This document shows positions 46,083 through 54,900 of a DNA stretch of 64,000 bases, in pieces (within the stretch, counting starts at the first letter, position 1; each line of letters starts with the position of its first letter). Source of the DNA: Limnovirga soli (GTDB taxonomy: Bacteria; Bacteroidota; Bacteroidia; Chitinophagales; Chitinophagaceae); the NCBI RefSeq assembly GCF_013106755.1, contig NZ_WHPF01000002.1, forward strand, positions 1 to 64,000, in the 5' to 3' direction. The position numbers were made by a program, and so were the translations under genes. Under the pieces are notes generated by a model. The model saw only the letters and a program-made list of their open reading frames with translations, searched no databases and was not told the DNA's origin.

Positions 46083-46280
46083 TGCCCAACAATGGATAAA
46101 CTAATGATGCTTTACTTGCGTCGCACTCTTGTACTTCCTTATCAGCAGGCAGCAATAGATTTAGTGTTTGCAGGCTGGATAAAATTATACAGTTTAGCCT
46201 ATAATAAAATCAGCTGCCATAAAACCAGAACGATGCAGTGAGTGACACAAGCGGCGATGCCATATATTTTATAGCTTGTT
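46083..46280. repeat. Intergenic inverted repeat IR-15 (two-ended)
   Basis: Left box CTTGCGTCGCACTCTTGTAC (46115-46134). Right box is the variant GATGCAGTGAGTGACACAAG (46232-46251), after AGCTGCCATAAAACCAGAAC and before GGCGATGCCAT. The edges are weak (GTTGCCCAAC at left, ATAGCTTGTT at right). Confidence 0.8.
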
Positions 46281-46286
46281 TCCAAC

Positions 46287-47198
46287 TTATTGCCTTACCA
46301 AAATAGCGGCCAAAATGCCGCAGAAAGCTTTTATCAGCATCAGTCCATCAATAACTGCAAGATAATAGATTATGGGCTTTCTGCGCTTCAAACTAAGGGC
46401 TACAATTATTAACAATAAAAAAGGTATGCTGTTAATGGCGATACGTAGCAATGGGAATTTGAGCAGAGACGCAAAAATAAATAGCGATATAAGCCCCATA
46501 ATAGTTAAGGGAATAATGATATAAAAAATGGTTTTACGCAAGCCAACACGTACTACAAATGTTTGGAGTTTGCGGTTATGATCGGCAGCATAATCTTTTA
46601 TATCAAATAAAATGGCCAGCTCGCTAATGAACATAAAATTTTTAAAACAAAGCCAGAAGTTTACCCTGTTAAATTCTATAAAGCTATTATACTCTACCTG
46701 ATACCAGATAATAGGTACATAGGTAACCATAATGGCCCATACAAAGCCTATTACAAATGGTTTAAACCAACCAGATTGCCTGGTATTGATGATATTTTGG
46801 CCACCCAGTGGTATACCATAATAAGCAAGGGCAACAATTACAGTTATAATGATAGGCAGGTATTCAATTACAGGTATAGATATTAGGGCTGAATAATTTT
46901 GTAGTAACAGGTAAAAACTTATTGCCGTGCTAACAACAAGCATAATAATTTGAGAAACCCTTGTTAATTTCTGATGATTGCGATACCAGCTATTGCGGCT
47001 GTTTATATGCTGGCCTTTATTTTCCTGCATATACGCATATGTGTAAAACAAAACTGTTACACAATACAGATCAACATAAAATGGCCAGGAGTTAAATGGT
47101 AATTGCATTTGCATAGCCACTTCCAATGCTAAAGCAACTGTGCAGCAACCATAAAAATAATTGCCATAAAAAACAGATTGAGCAAGCTTTTTAAACAA
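46287..47198 (-). CDS. UbiA-like prenyltransferase family membrane protein
   Basis: The 303-residue protein has eight or nine membrane helices. It carries the second Asp-rich motif of UbiA enzymes (FDIKDYAADHNRKLQTFVVRVG, DxxxDxxxD-like), but the usual first NDxxDxxxD motif is not evident near the N-terminus, where there is EIAMQ-like LEVAMQMQLP and YAYMQEN. It may be a divergent or substrate-shifted member. There is no in-frame ATG upstream, so TTG 47198 is the likely start, 13 bp after the lipoprotein stop. The two may be co-transcribed. Confidence 0.65.
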   Translation of the reverse strand: MFKKLAQSVFYGNYFYGCCTVALALEVAMQMQLPFNSWPFYVDLYCVTVLFYTYAYMQENKGQHINSRNSWYRNHQKLTRVSQIIMLVVSTAISFYLLLQNYSALISIPVIEYLPIIITVIVALAYYGIPLGGQNIINTRQSGWFKPFVIGFVWAIMVTYVPIIWYQVEYNSFIEFNRVNFWLCFKNFMFISELAILFDIKDYAADHNRKLQTFVVRVGLRKTIFYIIIPLTIMGLISLFIFASLLKFPLLRIAINSIPFLLLIIVALSLKRRKPIIYYLAVIDGLMLIKAFCGILAAILVRQ

Positions 47199-47211
47199 CA
47201 GTCATTTTTAA

Positions 47212-47673
47212 CTAATATACAAAAACTAACTGGGGCGAAGAAATGGTATCGCTGGAGTTGCTGGCTTTATCTACCAGTGCAAAGCGAAATACACAGGTAT
47301 CGTTGCGTTGGCATTTGGGGCCGGGTAATGTTGGAATAATAGCATTAGGATCGTTGATGCCATAATAATATTTTACAAGAATTTCCCCTTCTGAGTTAGC
47401 AGTTTGAGGTACGCTTACCGGAATAGTTTCGTTGGTATTGAAATTATTATCAGGACAGCTTTCATCTTTGGTAACTTCTTCTATGTATAAATTATTTTGA
47501 ATATCGCCTTCTTTATCAGTGAATTTTAGTACAAACTCCACCAGTTGACCTCTTTGAAATACCAATGAATTGGAACTTTTAAATTCCAATGTTGGTTTAG
47601 TATTGAATTCTGTTTTGGTACATGCTGCCAAACAAAAGGTTAATACCGTTACTATACATATTTTTGTCTTCAT
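47212..47673 (-). CDS. Lipoprotein of unknown function
   Basis: The 153-residue protein has a lipoprotein signal peptide (MKTKICIVTVLTFCLAAC, Cys18) and a mature beta-sandwich-like domain (KPTLEFKSSNSLVFQRGQLVEFVLKFTDKEGDIQNNLYIEE) that recalls CHU/PKD-type extracellular domains. The C-terminus has FRFALVDKASNSSDTI. No ligand or enzyme motif is visible. It is divergent from the LuxE-like gene, and its downstream neighbour is the UbiA-like gene. Confidence 0.72.
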   Translation of the reverse strand: MKTKICIVTVLTFCLAACTKTEFNTKPTLEFKSSNSLVFQRGQLVEFVLKFTDKEGDIQNNLYIEEVTKDESCPDNNFNTNETIPVSVPQTANSEGEILVKYYYGINDPNAIIPTLPGPKCQRNDTCVFRFALVDKASNSSDTISSPQLVFVY

Positions 47674-47720
47674 TTGTTGTTACTTTCGATTCAAATTTAT
47701 ACAAAACAAGGCAACACTTG

Positions 47721-48701
47721 ATGAACTACCAGTCAATTGTTAACAATATTTTTGATGATAACGTTGCATTTAACATTAAAGCAGCTGATGTGTTTAATTA
47801 CCAGTATGCCAACAATGCCCTGTTTAAACAATGGAACGATTATTTAAAACCAAATATTGCAGCAAAGGATATTCTTTCATCAATCCGTTTTTTGCCAATC
47901 TCGTTTTTTAAAACGCATCAGGTTACCACCACACAATTTGATGCTGAAACTGTTTTTGAAAGCAGCGGTACAACTGCTTTAACAACCAGCAGGCATTATG
48001 TAAAAGATATTGCTGTATACACTAGAAGTTTTACACAGGCTTTTGAAAACTTCTATGGTAATATTAATGAGTGGTGTATAATTGGCCTTTTACCATCTTA
48101 TTTAGAACGTCAGCATTCATCGTTGGTGGCAATGGTGGATAATTTTATCAAAACATCAGGAAAAAAAGAAAGTGGTTTTTACTTAAATGAGTTTGATACC
48201 CTATACCAGGTTTTGCAAACATTGGAACAAAAAAAAATAAAAACTTTATTAATTGGGGTAACCTTTGGGTTACTTGATTTTGCTGAAAAGTATTCGCTTG
48301 CCCTGCAGAATACTATTGTAATGGATACAGGAGGAATGAAGGGCCGTAGAAAAGAGCTCACCAGGCAGGAAGTGCATGCTTTTTTAATAGAAAGGTTGGG
48401 TGTTCCTGCTGTTCATTCCGAATATGGTATGACGGAATTATTAAGTCAGGCCTATGCAAAAACTGATGGCCGTTTCTATTGTCCACCCTGGATGAAAGTA
48501 TTGGTTAGGGATGAAGAGGATCCTTTGGTAGTTAAAAATGCCGGTAGGGGGGTCTTGAATATTATTGACTTAGCCAATATTAATAGTTGCTCTTTTATTG
48601 CAACAGACGATGCAGGTATTGTATATGAAGATGGAAGTTTTGAAGTGATTGGCAGGGTAGATAATAGTGATATGAGGGGCTGCAGTTTATTGGTAGTGTA
48701 A
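47721..48701 (+). CDS. LuxE-like acyl-protein synthetase / acyl-CoA-reductase-associated protein
   Basis: The protein of about 326 residues matches the LuxE acyl-protein synthetase family of the adenylate-forming superfamily. It has the nucleotide loop FESSGTTALTTSRHYV, motif GLLPSYLERQHSSLVAMVDNFI, PAVHSEYGMTELLSQAY (the YGxTE of AMP-binding enzymes) and IIDLANINSCSFIATDDAG. It should activate a fatty acid and transfer the acyl group, but LuxC, LuxD or an acyl carrier are not adjacent. ATG 47721 is chosen over the longer frame to 47622, which would overlap the divergent lipoprotein gene. Confidence 0.82.
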   Translation: MNYQSIVNNIFDDNVAFNIKAADVFNYQYANNALFKQWNDYLKPNIAAKDILSSIRFLPISFFKTHQVTTTQFDAETVFESSGTTALTTSRHYVKDIAVYTRSFTQAFENFYGNINEWCIIGLLPSYLERQHSSLVAMVDNFIKTSGKKESGFYLNEFDTLYQVLQTLEQKKIKTLLIGVTFGLLDFAEKYSLALQNTIVMDTGGMKGRRKELTRQEVHAFLIERLGVPAVHSEYGMTELLSQAYAKTDGRFYCPPWMKVLVRDEEDPLVVKNAGRGVLNIIDLANINSCSFIATDDAGIVYEDGSFEVIGRVDNSDMRGCSLLVV

Positions 48702-48763
48702 AAACGTTTTTTGAAAACTCAATTCCTGCTCTATATTTGCAATCCTGTTTTAAATAACCGGAA

Positions 48764-48847
48764 GCCCGGGTGGCGAAATTGGTAGACGCACTGTGTTCAG
48801 GTCGCAGCGTTCGCAAGGATGTGCTGGTTCGAATCCAGTCCCGGGCA
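48764..48847 (+). tRNA. tRNA-Leu (anticodon CAG)
   Basis: A class II cloverleaf with acceptor GCCCGGG/CCCGGGC, D-arm GCGAAATTGGTAGACGC, anticodon stem CTGTG/CGCAG around TTCAGGT (anticodon CAG), a long variable arm CGTTCGCAAGGATG and T-arm with GGTTCGAATCC. The CCA end is not encoded. A terminator follows directly. Confidence 0.95.
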
Positions 48848-48849
48848 CA

Positions 48850-48880
48850 AAAATACCCCTTGATTTTCAAGGGGTATTTT
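48850..48880 (+). terminator. Rho-independent terminator of tRNA-Leu
   Basis: AAAATACCCCTTGA pairs with TCAAGGGGTATTTT, perfect over 14 bp, ending in Ts, 2 bp after the tRNA. Confidence 0.9.
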
Positions 48881-49161
48881 GTTGTAACACCGGTTGGTAA
48901 TGATCAACCTTAATTTTAGTTAAAATTGCAAATCATATTGGGTTTAGTGCAACATTTACTTTAAAAGAAAATGCATTAATTTAGTAAATTACTTGTTTGC
49001 CATTTTGGTAAATTATACCCATCTTCCTTTAAAAAACATTTCCATTTTGTATATTTTTTCTATTTTATGGAAAAAATAAATGACATGAAATTATTAAAAT
49101 GTTGATTATCAACTATTTAATATTTGGCATCATGATTGTTTTAATAAAGCAAAATTAGTGT
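48881..49161. other. Intergenic leader before the first response-regulator gene
   Basis: About 280 bp of AT-rich DNA without a gene. It contains the palindrome GTTGATTATCAAC at 49101-49113 and a -24/-12-like element at 49124-49140. Confidence 0.5.
49124..49140 (+). promoter_or_regulatory. Possible sigma-54-type -24/-12 promoter element
   Basis: TTGGCATCATGATTGTT keeps the GG at -24 and a G at the -12 position with the correct 10-bp spacing, but reads TTGT rather than TTGC. It lies 22 bp before the receiver gene, and the next gene but one is an NtrC-type activator. Weak evidence. Confidence 0.25.
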
Positions 49162-49554
49162 ATGGTTAAAGAGAATATTACCATTTTTGTTGTGGATGAT
49201 GATCCTTTTTGTTTGGGTATCTATGAAAAGCATTTGCATAATATGGGTTATAAAGATGTGTTTACATTTACCAATGGTGTTGATTGCATCAATGGCTTGC
49301 ATAAATCACCCGATATTGTATTTACGGATTATATGATGTTGCCCATGGATGGGCTATCTGTTGTAAAAGAAGTAAAGAAGAAAAATCCAGGAATCTATGC
49401 GGTTGTCATTTCAGGGCATCAGGATAATACAATAATAAATTCATCCTATGAACTTGGCGCTTTTGAATACATTTCAAAAGGAGAAAATGAATTAAAGAAT
49501 ATTAAAATAGTGCTGGATAAGATACAACATATAAATACTTTAGTTAATAATTAG
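49162..49554 (+). CDS. Stand-alone receiver (single-domain response regulator)
   Basis: The 130-residue protein consists of one REC domain: acidic pair in FVVDDDPFC, phospho-acceptor D56 in IVFTDYMMLPMDG, Thr/Ser in VVISGHQ and Lys in EYISKGEN. There is no output domain, so it is likely a phosphorelay shuttle or a protein-interaction regulator. It begins the regulatory block leading to the H-NOX and polysaccharide genes and is separated from the NtrC-type gene by repeat IR-16. Confidence 0.88.
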   Translation: MVKENITIFVVDDDPFCLGIYEKHLHNMGYKDVFTFTNGVDCINGLHKSPDIVFTDYMMLPMDGLSVVKEVKKKNPGIYAVVISGHQDNTIINSSYELGAFEYISKGENELKNIKIVLDKIQHINTLVNN

Positions 49555-49626
49555 TTCTATTAATACCCTATATCACAACTTATTCCTCATTTCCGCCCTA
49601 AAAATGCTGCCTAAAGAAAATATAGA

Positions 49627-49799
49627 TACCAGCAATTGTTTTATATGGCATCTTCCTTGCGTCGCAATCCTTTCATCTGTTTGTTATTAATGTAGCTGTT
49701 AGAAAAAGCAAATCGTAAACGTCTTTTATTTGTTGCCATAAAAGAGGAACGATGAACCGAGCGTGGCAAGTAAAGCTGCATAATTTGCTTAAGCTTGTT
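49627..49799. repeat. Intergenic inverted repeat IR-16 (two-ended)
   Basis: Left edge TACCAGC (49627-49633) and box CTTGCGTCGCAATCC (49656-49670). The right box is GATGAACCGAGCGTGGCAAG (49751-49770), after TTGCCATAAAAGAGGAAC. The right edge is weak. It carries the GAACCGAGCGTGG variant also seen in IR-3 and IR-6. Confidence 0.8.
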
Positions 49800-49962
49800 T
49801 CAAAATACCTGCCTTTCTCGATATTTTGTTTTTTAGATATCCTTCCTGTCTCTAAAATAATTTGTTAATGAAATGTTATAAAAATTAATGTTTTAATGTA
49901 TTTTTAAGGTTTATTTTACACTTTTTAATACTTTTTCCATAATTTGGCAGTAAATCCACCTT

Positions 49963-51312
49963 ATGGAAAACTCGACCATATTTATTGTAGAAGATAATGA
50001 ATGGTATGGAGAGATGTTAAAGCATTATTTATCATTAAATCCACAATTTACCATCTCCCTATATAATAGCGGTAAAAGCTTTATTGCCGATATTGCCAAA
50101 AACCCGGATATTTTAATCCTGGATTACTCATTGCCTGATACTACAGGTACAGAACTCTTTAAAAAATTCAGAAAAATACATGCCGAAATTCCGGTAATCA
50201 TTATTAGTGCTCAGGAAGATGTTTCTACAGCTGTAAATCTTTTAAAATTAGGTGTTACCGACTACATTGTTAAAAATGAAGCTACAAAAGAATTGTTGTG
50301 GAATGCTGTAATTAAAATAAAAGAAAATCAAAGCCTTAGAAAGGAAATCCAGAATTTAAGAGAAGAGCTGGGACATAAATATAACCTGGCTAATTATATT
50401 AAAGGTAATAGTGTAGCTATAAAAAAGGTATTTACGCTAATAGAGAAAGCTATTCCTACAAACATTAATGTATCTGTTACTGGGGAAACCGGAACTGGTA
50501 AGGAATTGGTAGCTAAAGCCATACATTTTAACTCTGAGCGTAAGAAAAAGCCCTTTGTTGCGGTGAACATGGCTGCTATACCAAGAGAATTAATAGAAAG
50601 CGAATTATTTGGACATGAAAAGGGCTCATTTACAGGTGCTGTGCAACGCAAAATTGGTAAATTTGAAGAGGCCAACGGAGGCACTTTATGCTTAGACGAG
50701 GTTGCCGAATTAGATCTAAGTCTGCAAAGCAAATTATTGCGTGTTTTACAGGAAAGAGAGCTTACCAGGGTAGGAGGAAATGAGAAAGTAAAATTAGATG
50801 TAAGAATTATTGTAGCTACGCACAAAAACCTTGCTGATGAAGTAAAAAAGGGCCATTTTAGAGAAGATTTGTATTATAGAATAATCGGCTTGCCAATTGA
50901 ATTGCCACCTTTAAGAGAAAGAGGCTCTGATATTTTATTGTTGGCTAAATTTTTTCTGGATGAGTTTTGTAAAGAAAATAAACTGTCGGCTATTAACCTT
51001 TCTCCCTCTGCCAAGGAAAAATTAGTGGGTTATAAATTTCCAGGTAATATCAGGGAATTAAAGGCTTTGATTGATTTGGCTGCAGTTATGAGTAATGGAA
51101 AAGAAATTGAAGCCGAAGATATTCTTTTAACCACTTCCACCAACACAGATGACCTGATGTCTGAAGAAAAAACTTTGAAAGATTATACTTGCCATATTAT
51201 TCAGCATTTTTTGAAGAAATACGATAATAATGTGCTAAAGGTGGCAGATAAATTAGATATAGGTAAGTCAACGATTTATAAAATGATTCAAAATCATGAA
51301 ATTGTAGTTTGA
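49963..51312 (+). CDS. NtrC-family sigma-54-dependent response regulator
   Basis: The 449-residue protein has an N-terminal receiver (phospho-acceptor D54 in ILILDYSLPDTTG). The AAA+ sigma-54 activation domain follows, with Walker A GETGTGKELVAKAIH near 172, the sigma-54 contact loop GSFTGA (variant of GAFTGA) near 222, Walker B GGTLCLDEVAEL and arginine-finger region ELPPLRERGSDILL. A C-terminal Fis-type helix-turn-helix completes it (NVLKVADKLDIGKSTIYKMI). It should activate sigma-54 promoters when phosphorylated. It lies just upstream of hnox and its hybrid kinase, the natural input. Confidence 0.93.
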   Translation: MENSTIFIVEDNEWYGEMLKHYLSLNPQFTISLYNSGKSFIADIAKNPDILILDYSLPDTTGTELFKKFRKIHAEIPVIIISAQEDVSTAVNLLKLGVTDYIVKNEATKELLWNAVIKIKENQSLRKEIQNLREELGHKYNLANYIKGNSVAIKKVFTLIEKAIPTNINVSVTGETGTGKELVAKAIHFNSERKKKPFVAVNMAAIPRELIESELFGHEKGSFTGAVQRKIGKFEEANGGTLCLDEVAELDLSLQSKLLRVLQERELTRVGGNEKVKLDVRIIVATHKNLADEVKKGHFREDLYYRIIGLPIELPPLRERGSDILLLAKFFLDEFCKENKLSAINLSPSAKEKLVGYKFPGNIRELKALIDLAAVMSNGKEIEAEDILLTTSTNTDDLMSEEKTLKDYTCHIIQHFLKKYDNNVLKVADKLDIGKSTIYKMIQNHEIVV

Positions 51313-51358
51313 GATTTTGAAGATAATGGTTAACTGATTAAAATTAAATCTATCTATT

Positions 51359-51901
51359 ATGTATGGAATTGTAAATAAGGCAATACAGGAAATGATAGTG
51401 GAGAATTATGGTATTGAAAAATGGAATTTGATTTTAGAAAAATCAGGTATTGATATAGATTTTTTTATAAGCAATGAACCATATGATGATGGTGTTACTT
51501 ATGTATTGGCAAAAACAATTGCCAATGAAATGAAAATCCCTGTACAAGATGTTTTATTATCTTTTGGGGAATGGTGGGTTTTAAGAACTGCCAAAGAAAA
51601 GTATAGTGGTTTAATGCAGGCAGGCGGTGCAAGTTTGAAGGAATTTATTTTAAATCTGCCTAATTTTCATAATAGGGTTATGCTAATTTATCCAAGATTA
51701 ACACCACCTGAGTTTAAGATTACAAATATTGAAGAGAATGGTGTTTGGCTGCATTATTACTCAAAAAGAGAAGGGCTGCAGGAATTTGTAAAAGGTATTC
51801 TTCAGGGTTTGGCCAAAATGTATGAAACAACGGTAGATATTCAGTTGTTAAAAAACAGAACTTTAGGTGATGATCATGAAATATTTAAAATAGGCTGGTA
51901 A
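51359..51901 (+). CDS. H-NOX heme-based gas sensor
   Basis: The 180-residue protein is a full-length HNOB domain. It has the proximal heme ligand His104 in LPNFHNRVMLIYPRLTPPEF and the YxSxR heme-propionate motif as Y133-x-S135-x-R137. Its start MYGIVNKAIQEMIVENYG is typical. The distal-pocket tyrosine that gives oxygen binding in some clostridial-type H-NOX (five residues after the motif Arg) is absent (Glu142 here), so nitric oxide sensing is the more likely role (inference from family). The hybrid kinase gene starts 22 bp downstream and carries the matching HNOBA domain, so the pair forms the sensor. Confidence 0.95.
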   Translation: MYGIVNKAIQEMIVENYGIEKWNLILEKSGIDIDFFISNEPYDDGVTYVLAKTIANEMKIPVQDVLLSFGEWWVLRTAKEKYSGLMQAGGASLKEFILNLPNFHNRVMLIYPRLTPPEFKITNIEENGVWLHYYSKREGLQEFVKGILQGLAKMYETTVDIQLLKNRTLGDDHEIFKIGW

Positions 51902-51923
51902 ATTCTATCGGAAGGTTGATTAT

Positions 51924-54900
51924 ATGAAAAATGAGCTGAAATTTAATATTGAACAATTTAACAGACTTTATCCTTTCTATATTCTTTTAAATGAGAATCT
52001 GGAATTAGAGCGTATGGGCAAAAGTCTGGAAAAATTAATGCCTGGCATTAGGAATGAACCATTCATAAATCATTTTACAATAATACGACCATTAATATCA
52101 GAAATTAACTTCGGTATTCTACAATCATTGGTTGCTCAATTATTGGTTCTGCAGGCAAATAACGGCAACAAAATTTCAATACGTGGACAGATTGAATATA
52201 TAGAAGAAACCAAACAATTATTAATAATAGGTTCTCCCTGGTTTAGCACCATGGAACAATTATTGGAAAATAATTTATCTATCCACGATTTTTCTTACAG
52301 TGACCCTTTAATAGATTTATTGCATGTTTTAAAAAATCAGGAAATAAACTCAAGTGAGTTAAAGGAGCTGTTATTCACAGTCAATATTCAAAAAAATGAA
52401 TTAAAGAAGGTTAATAACGAAATAAAGCAACTCGCCTTATTTCCCTTACAGGATCCAGACCCAATTTTAAGAGTAAATGCTGATGGGGAAATTATTGAAT
52501 CAAATCCCGCATCAGATAGCCTTGATTATTTTATTTATGAAGGAGTAAAATATACCAAAGCGGCCTTTTGGAAAAAGATTATTCTGCAAACAGGAACAGA
52601 GGCCAATTTGAATGGATTGGAGGCCTCAGTAAATGGTAAAACTTATTTATTCGTAATAAAATTTATTAGCTCAGAAAACTACTTTAATATATATGGCAGG
52701 GATATCACTCAGCAGAAAAAAGCTGAATTTGAACTAAAGCGAATTTCTTTGGTGGCAAGTGCAAATAAAAATGGAGTTATTTTTATTGATAAGCATGGAA
52801 CTATTCGTTATGCTAATGAAAGTTATATAAGGCAAACGGGATTTAGTAGCGATGAAATACTAGGTAAAAACATTATTAACTTTTGCGATGCAACCAATAA
52901 GGAGCCTTCTGTTGCTGAATTGTTTTTAAACCAATTATCCAGTGACAGCAATTTTGAACTTGAATTAATTCATCGTAAAAAAGATGGCTCAAATTTTTGG
53001 GCTAGGGTAAACACGCAAATTATTGTAAAGGATAATGAAATTGATAATGAATTCTTTTCAATTATAGAGGATATATCTGCCGAAAAAGAAGCAATACAAA
53101 AAACAGTTGAATACAATAATCGTTTCAGGATAGCACTGGAAAAAATCGGAGATAATGTTTGGGAACATGACTTTAAAACAGGCGAAACATATTTTTCTAA
53201 TACCATTGAGCAATTATTAGGATATTCTTACACTGAATTCAGAAATAATATTGATTTGTGGTGGAGTAGTGTACATAAAGATGATCGGTGGATGTTGGAG
53301 GAAAGTGATTTAAAATATAAAGCTTGTAAGCAGGATCATCATAAAATGGAATATCGGATGATTCATAAGAACGGTTCTATCTCCTGGATTTTAGACAGAG
53401 GGGTAGTAATTGAAAAGTCTTCTTCCGGAGAACCATTAAAAATTATTGGAACTCATACAGATATTACCAGCCAGAAAAAAATTCAGGAAGAGTTGGTTAC
53501 TACCGCTAACAGGCTTTCAAATCTTATCTATAGTCTTCAGGATGGATTATTGGTAGAAGACGAAAAGCGCACAGTTGTGCTTACAAATAATACATTTTGT
53601 AAAATGTTTGAAATCCCTGCTTCTGCCGAATCTTTGGTAGGAATGGATTGCGTTGCAGCGATAAGGCACAGCAAAATACTGTTTAAAGATGCTGATTTTT
53701 TTGAGCAAACTATCAATAAACTGGTTAGCGAAAAACAAATTGCCTCAAATCTTCATTTTGAATTAAAAAGTGGAAAGGTATATGAACTAGATTACGTACC
53801 CATTTTTATAGAGAAAAGATACAGAGGACATCTTTGGAAGTACTCAGATGTTTCTCAAAAGATGATAGGGGAGAGAAAACTGGAAATACAAAGAAAATTC
53901 TATGAAGATGTTTTAAATTCTATTCCTGCAGATATTGCAGTATTTAATGAAAAGCATGAATATCTGTTTGTTAATCCGGTTGCAATAAGTAGTCCTGAAA
54001 TACGTAAATGGATTGTTGGTAAAAGAGATGAGGAGTTTTGTATTGAAAGAAATAAACCAATGAAGGTTGCAGAAGAAAGACGGGCCTTATTCAACAGTGT
54101 TAAAGAAGCAGGGGTGCAGAAAGAATGGGAAGAGATGTTAATAGGTAAGGATGGTAAGCCACAGTATCATCTTAGGAAAATGTATCCCATTTTTGATGAA
54201 TTTAAACAGCTTAAAATGATGATTGGTTATGGTGTAAACATTACCGATCGCAAATTGATAGAGGAAAAAATATCACTAAGTGAAAAGCGGTATAGAGACT
54301 TGTTTAATTTTAGCCAGGCCCTCATTTGTACCCACGATCTTAATGGAATTCTTCTAACAGTTAATCCTGCCATATGCAAATCATTGGGATATTCAGAGGG
54401 AGAAATGTTAGGCAAAAATATTTGTGATTTTATGCCCGATGCAGATAAGGTACAATTCAAAGAACATTACCTGGATGCATTTGATAAATCCGATAGCGTT
54501 AATGGTGTTTTCTCTGTTTTAAATAAATCTGGCCATACTTTATATCTTTTGTTTCAGAATTATAAGGTTAAAGAGCCAGATATTTTACCCTATATTATTG
54601 GATTTTCGCAAGATATTACTGAAAGGAAAAAAGTTGAAGAAGTAATAAAAAGCGGTGAAGAAAAATATAGAAGTATCATCGAAAATATGAATCTCGGAAT
54701 GGTTGAATTAGACAACGATTCCACCATCATTTTTGCAAATGAAAATTTGTGCAAAATGAGTGGCTTTAATATGGATGAACTTCTGGGGAAAAAATTGTAC
54801 AATGTTTTTGCAGGAGGCCAAAGCAGAAGATTTATCAGGCAAAAAATGTATTTAAAAAGCGGTGAGCTTTCTGAATTATATGAATTTGTAACAAAAAATA

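Noticed and set aside
49921-49962. Second sigma-54 promoter at TTGGCAGTAAATCCACC
   Set aside because: It has the GG but lacks any TTGC-like -12 part.
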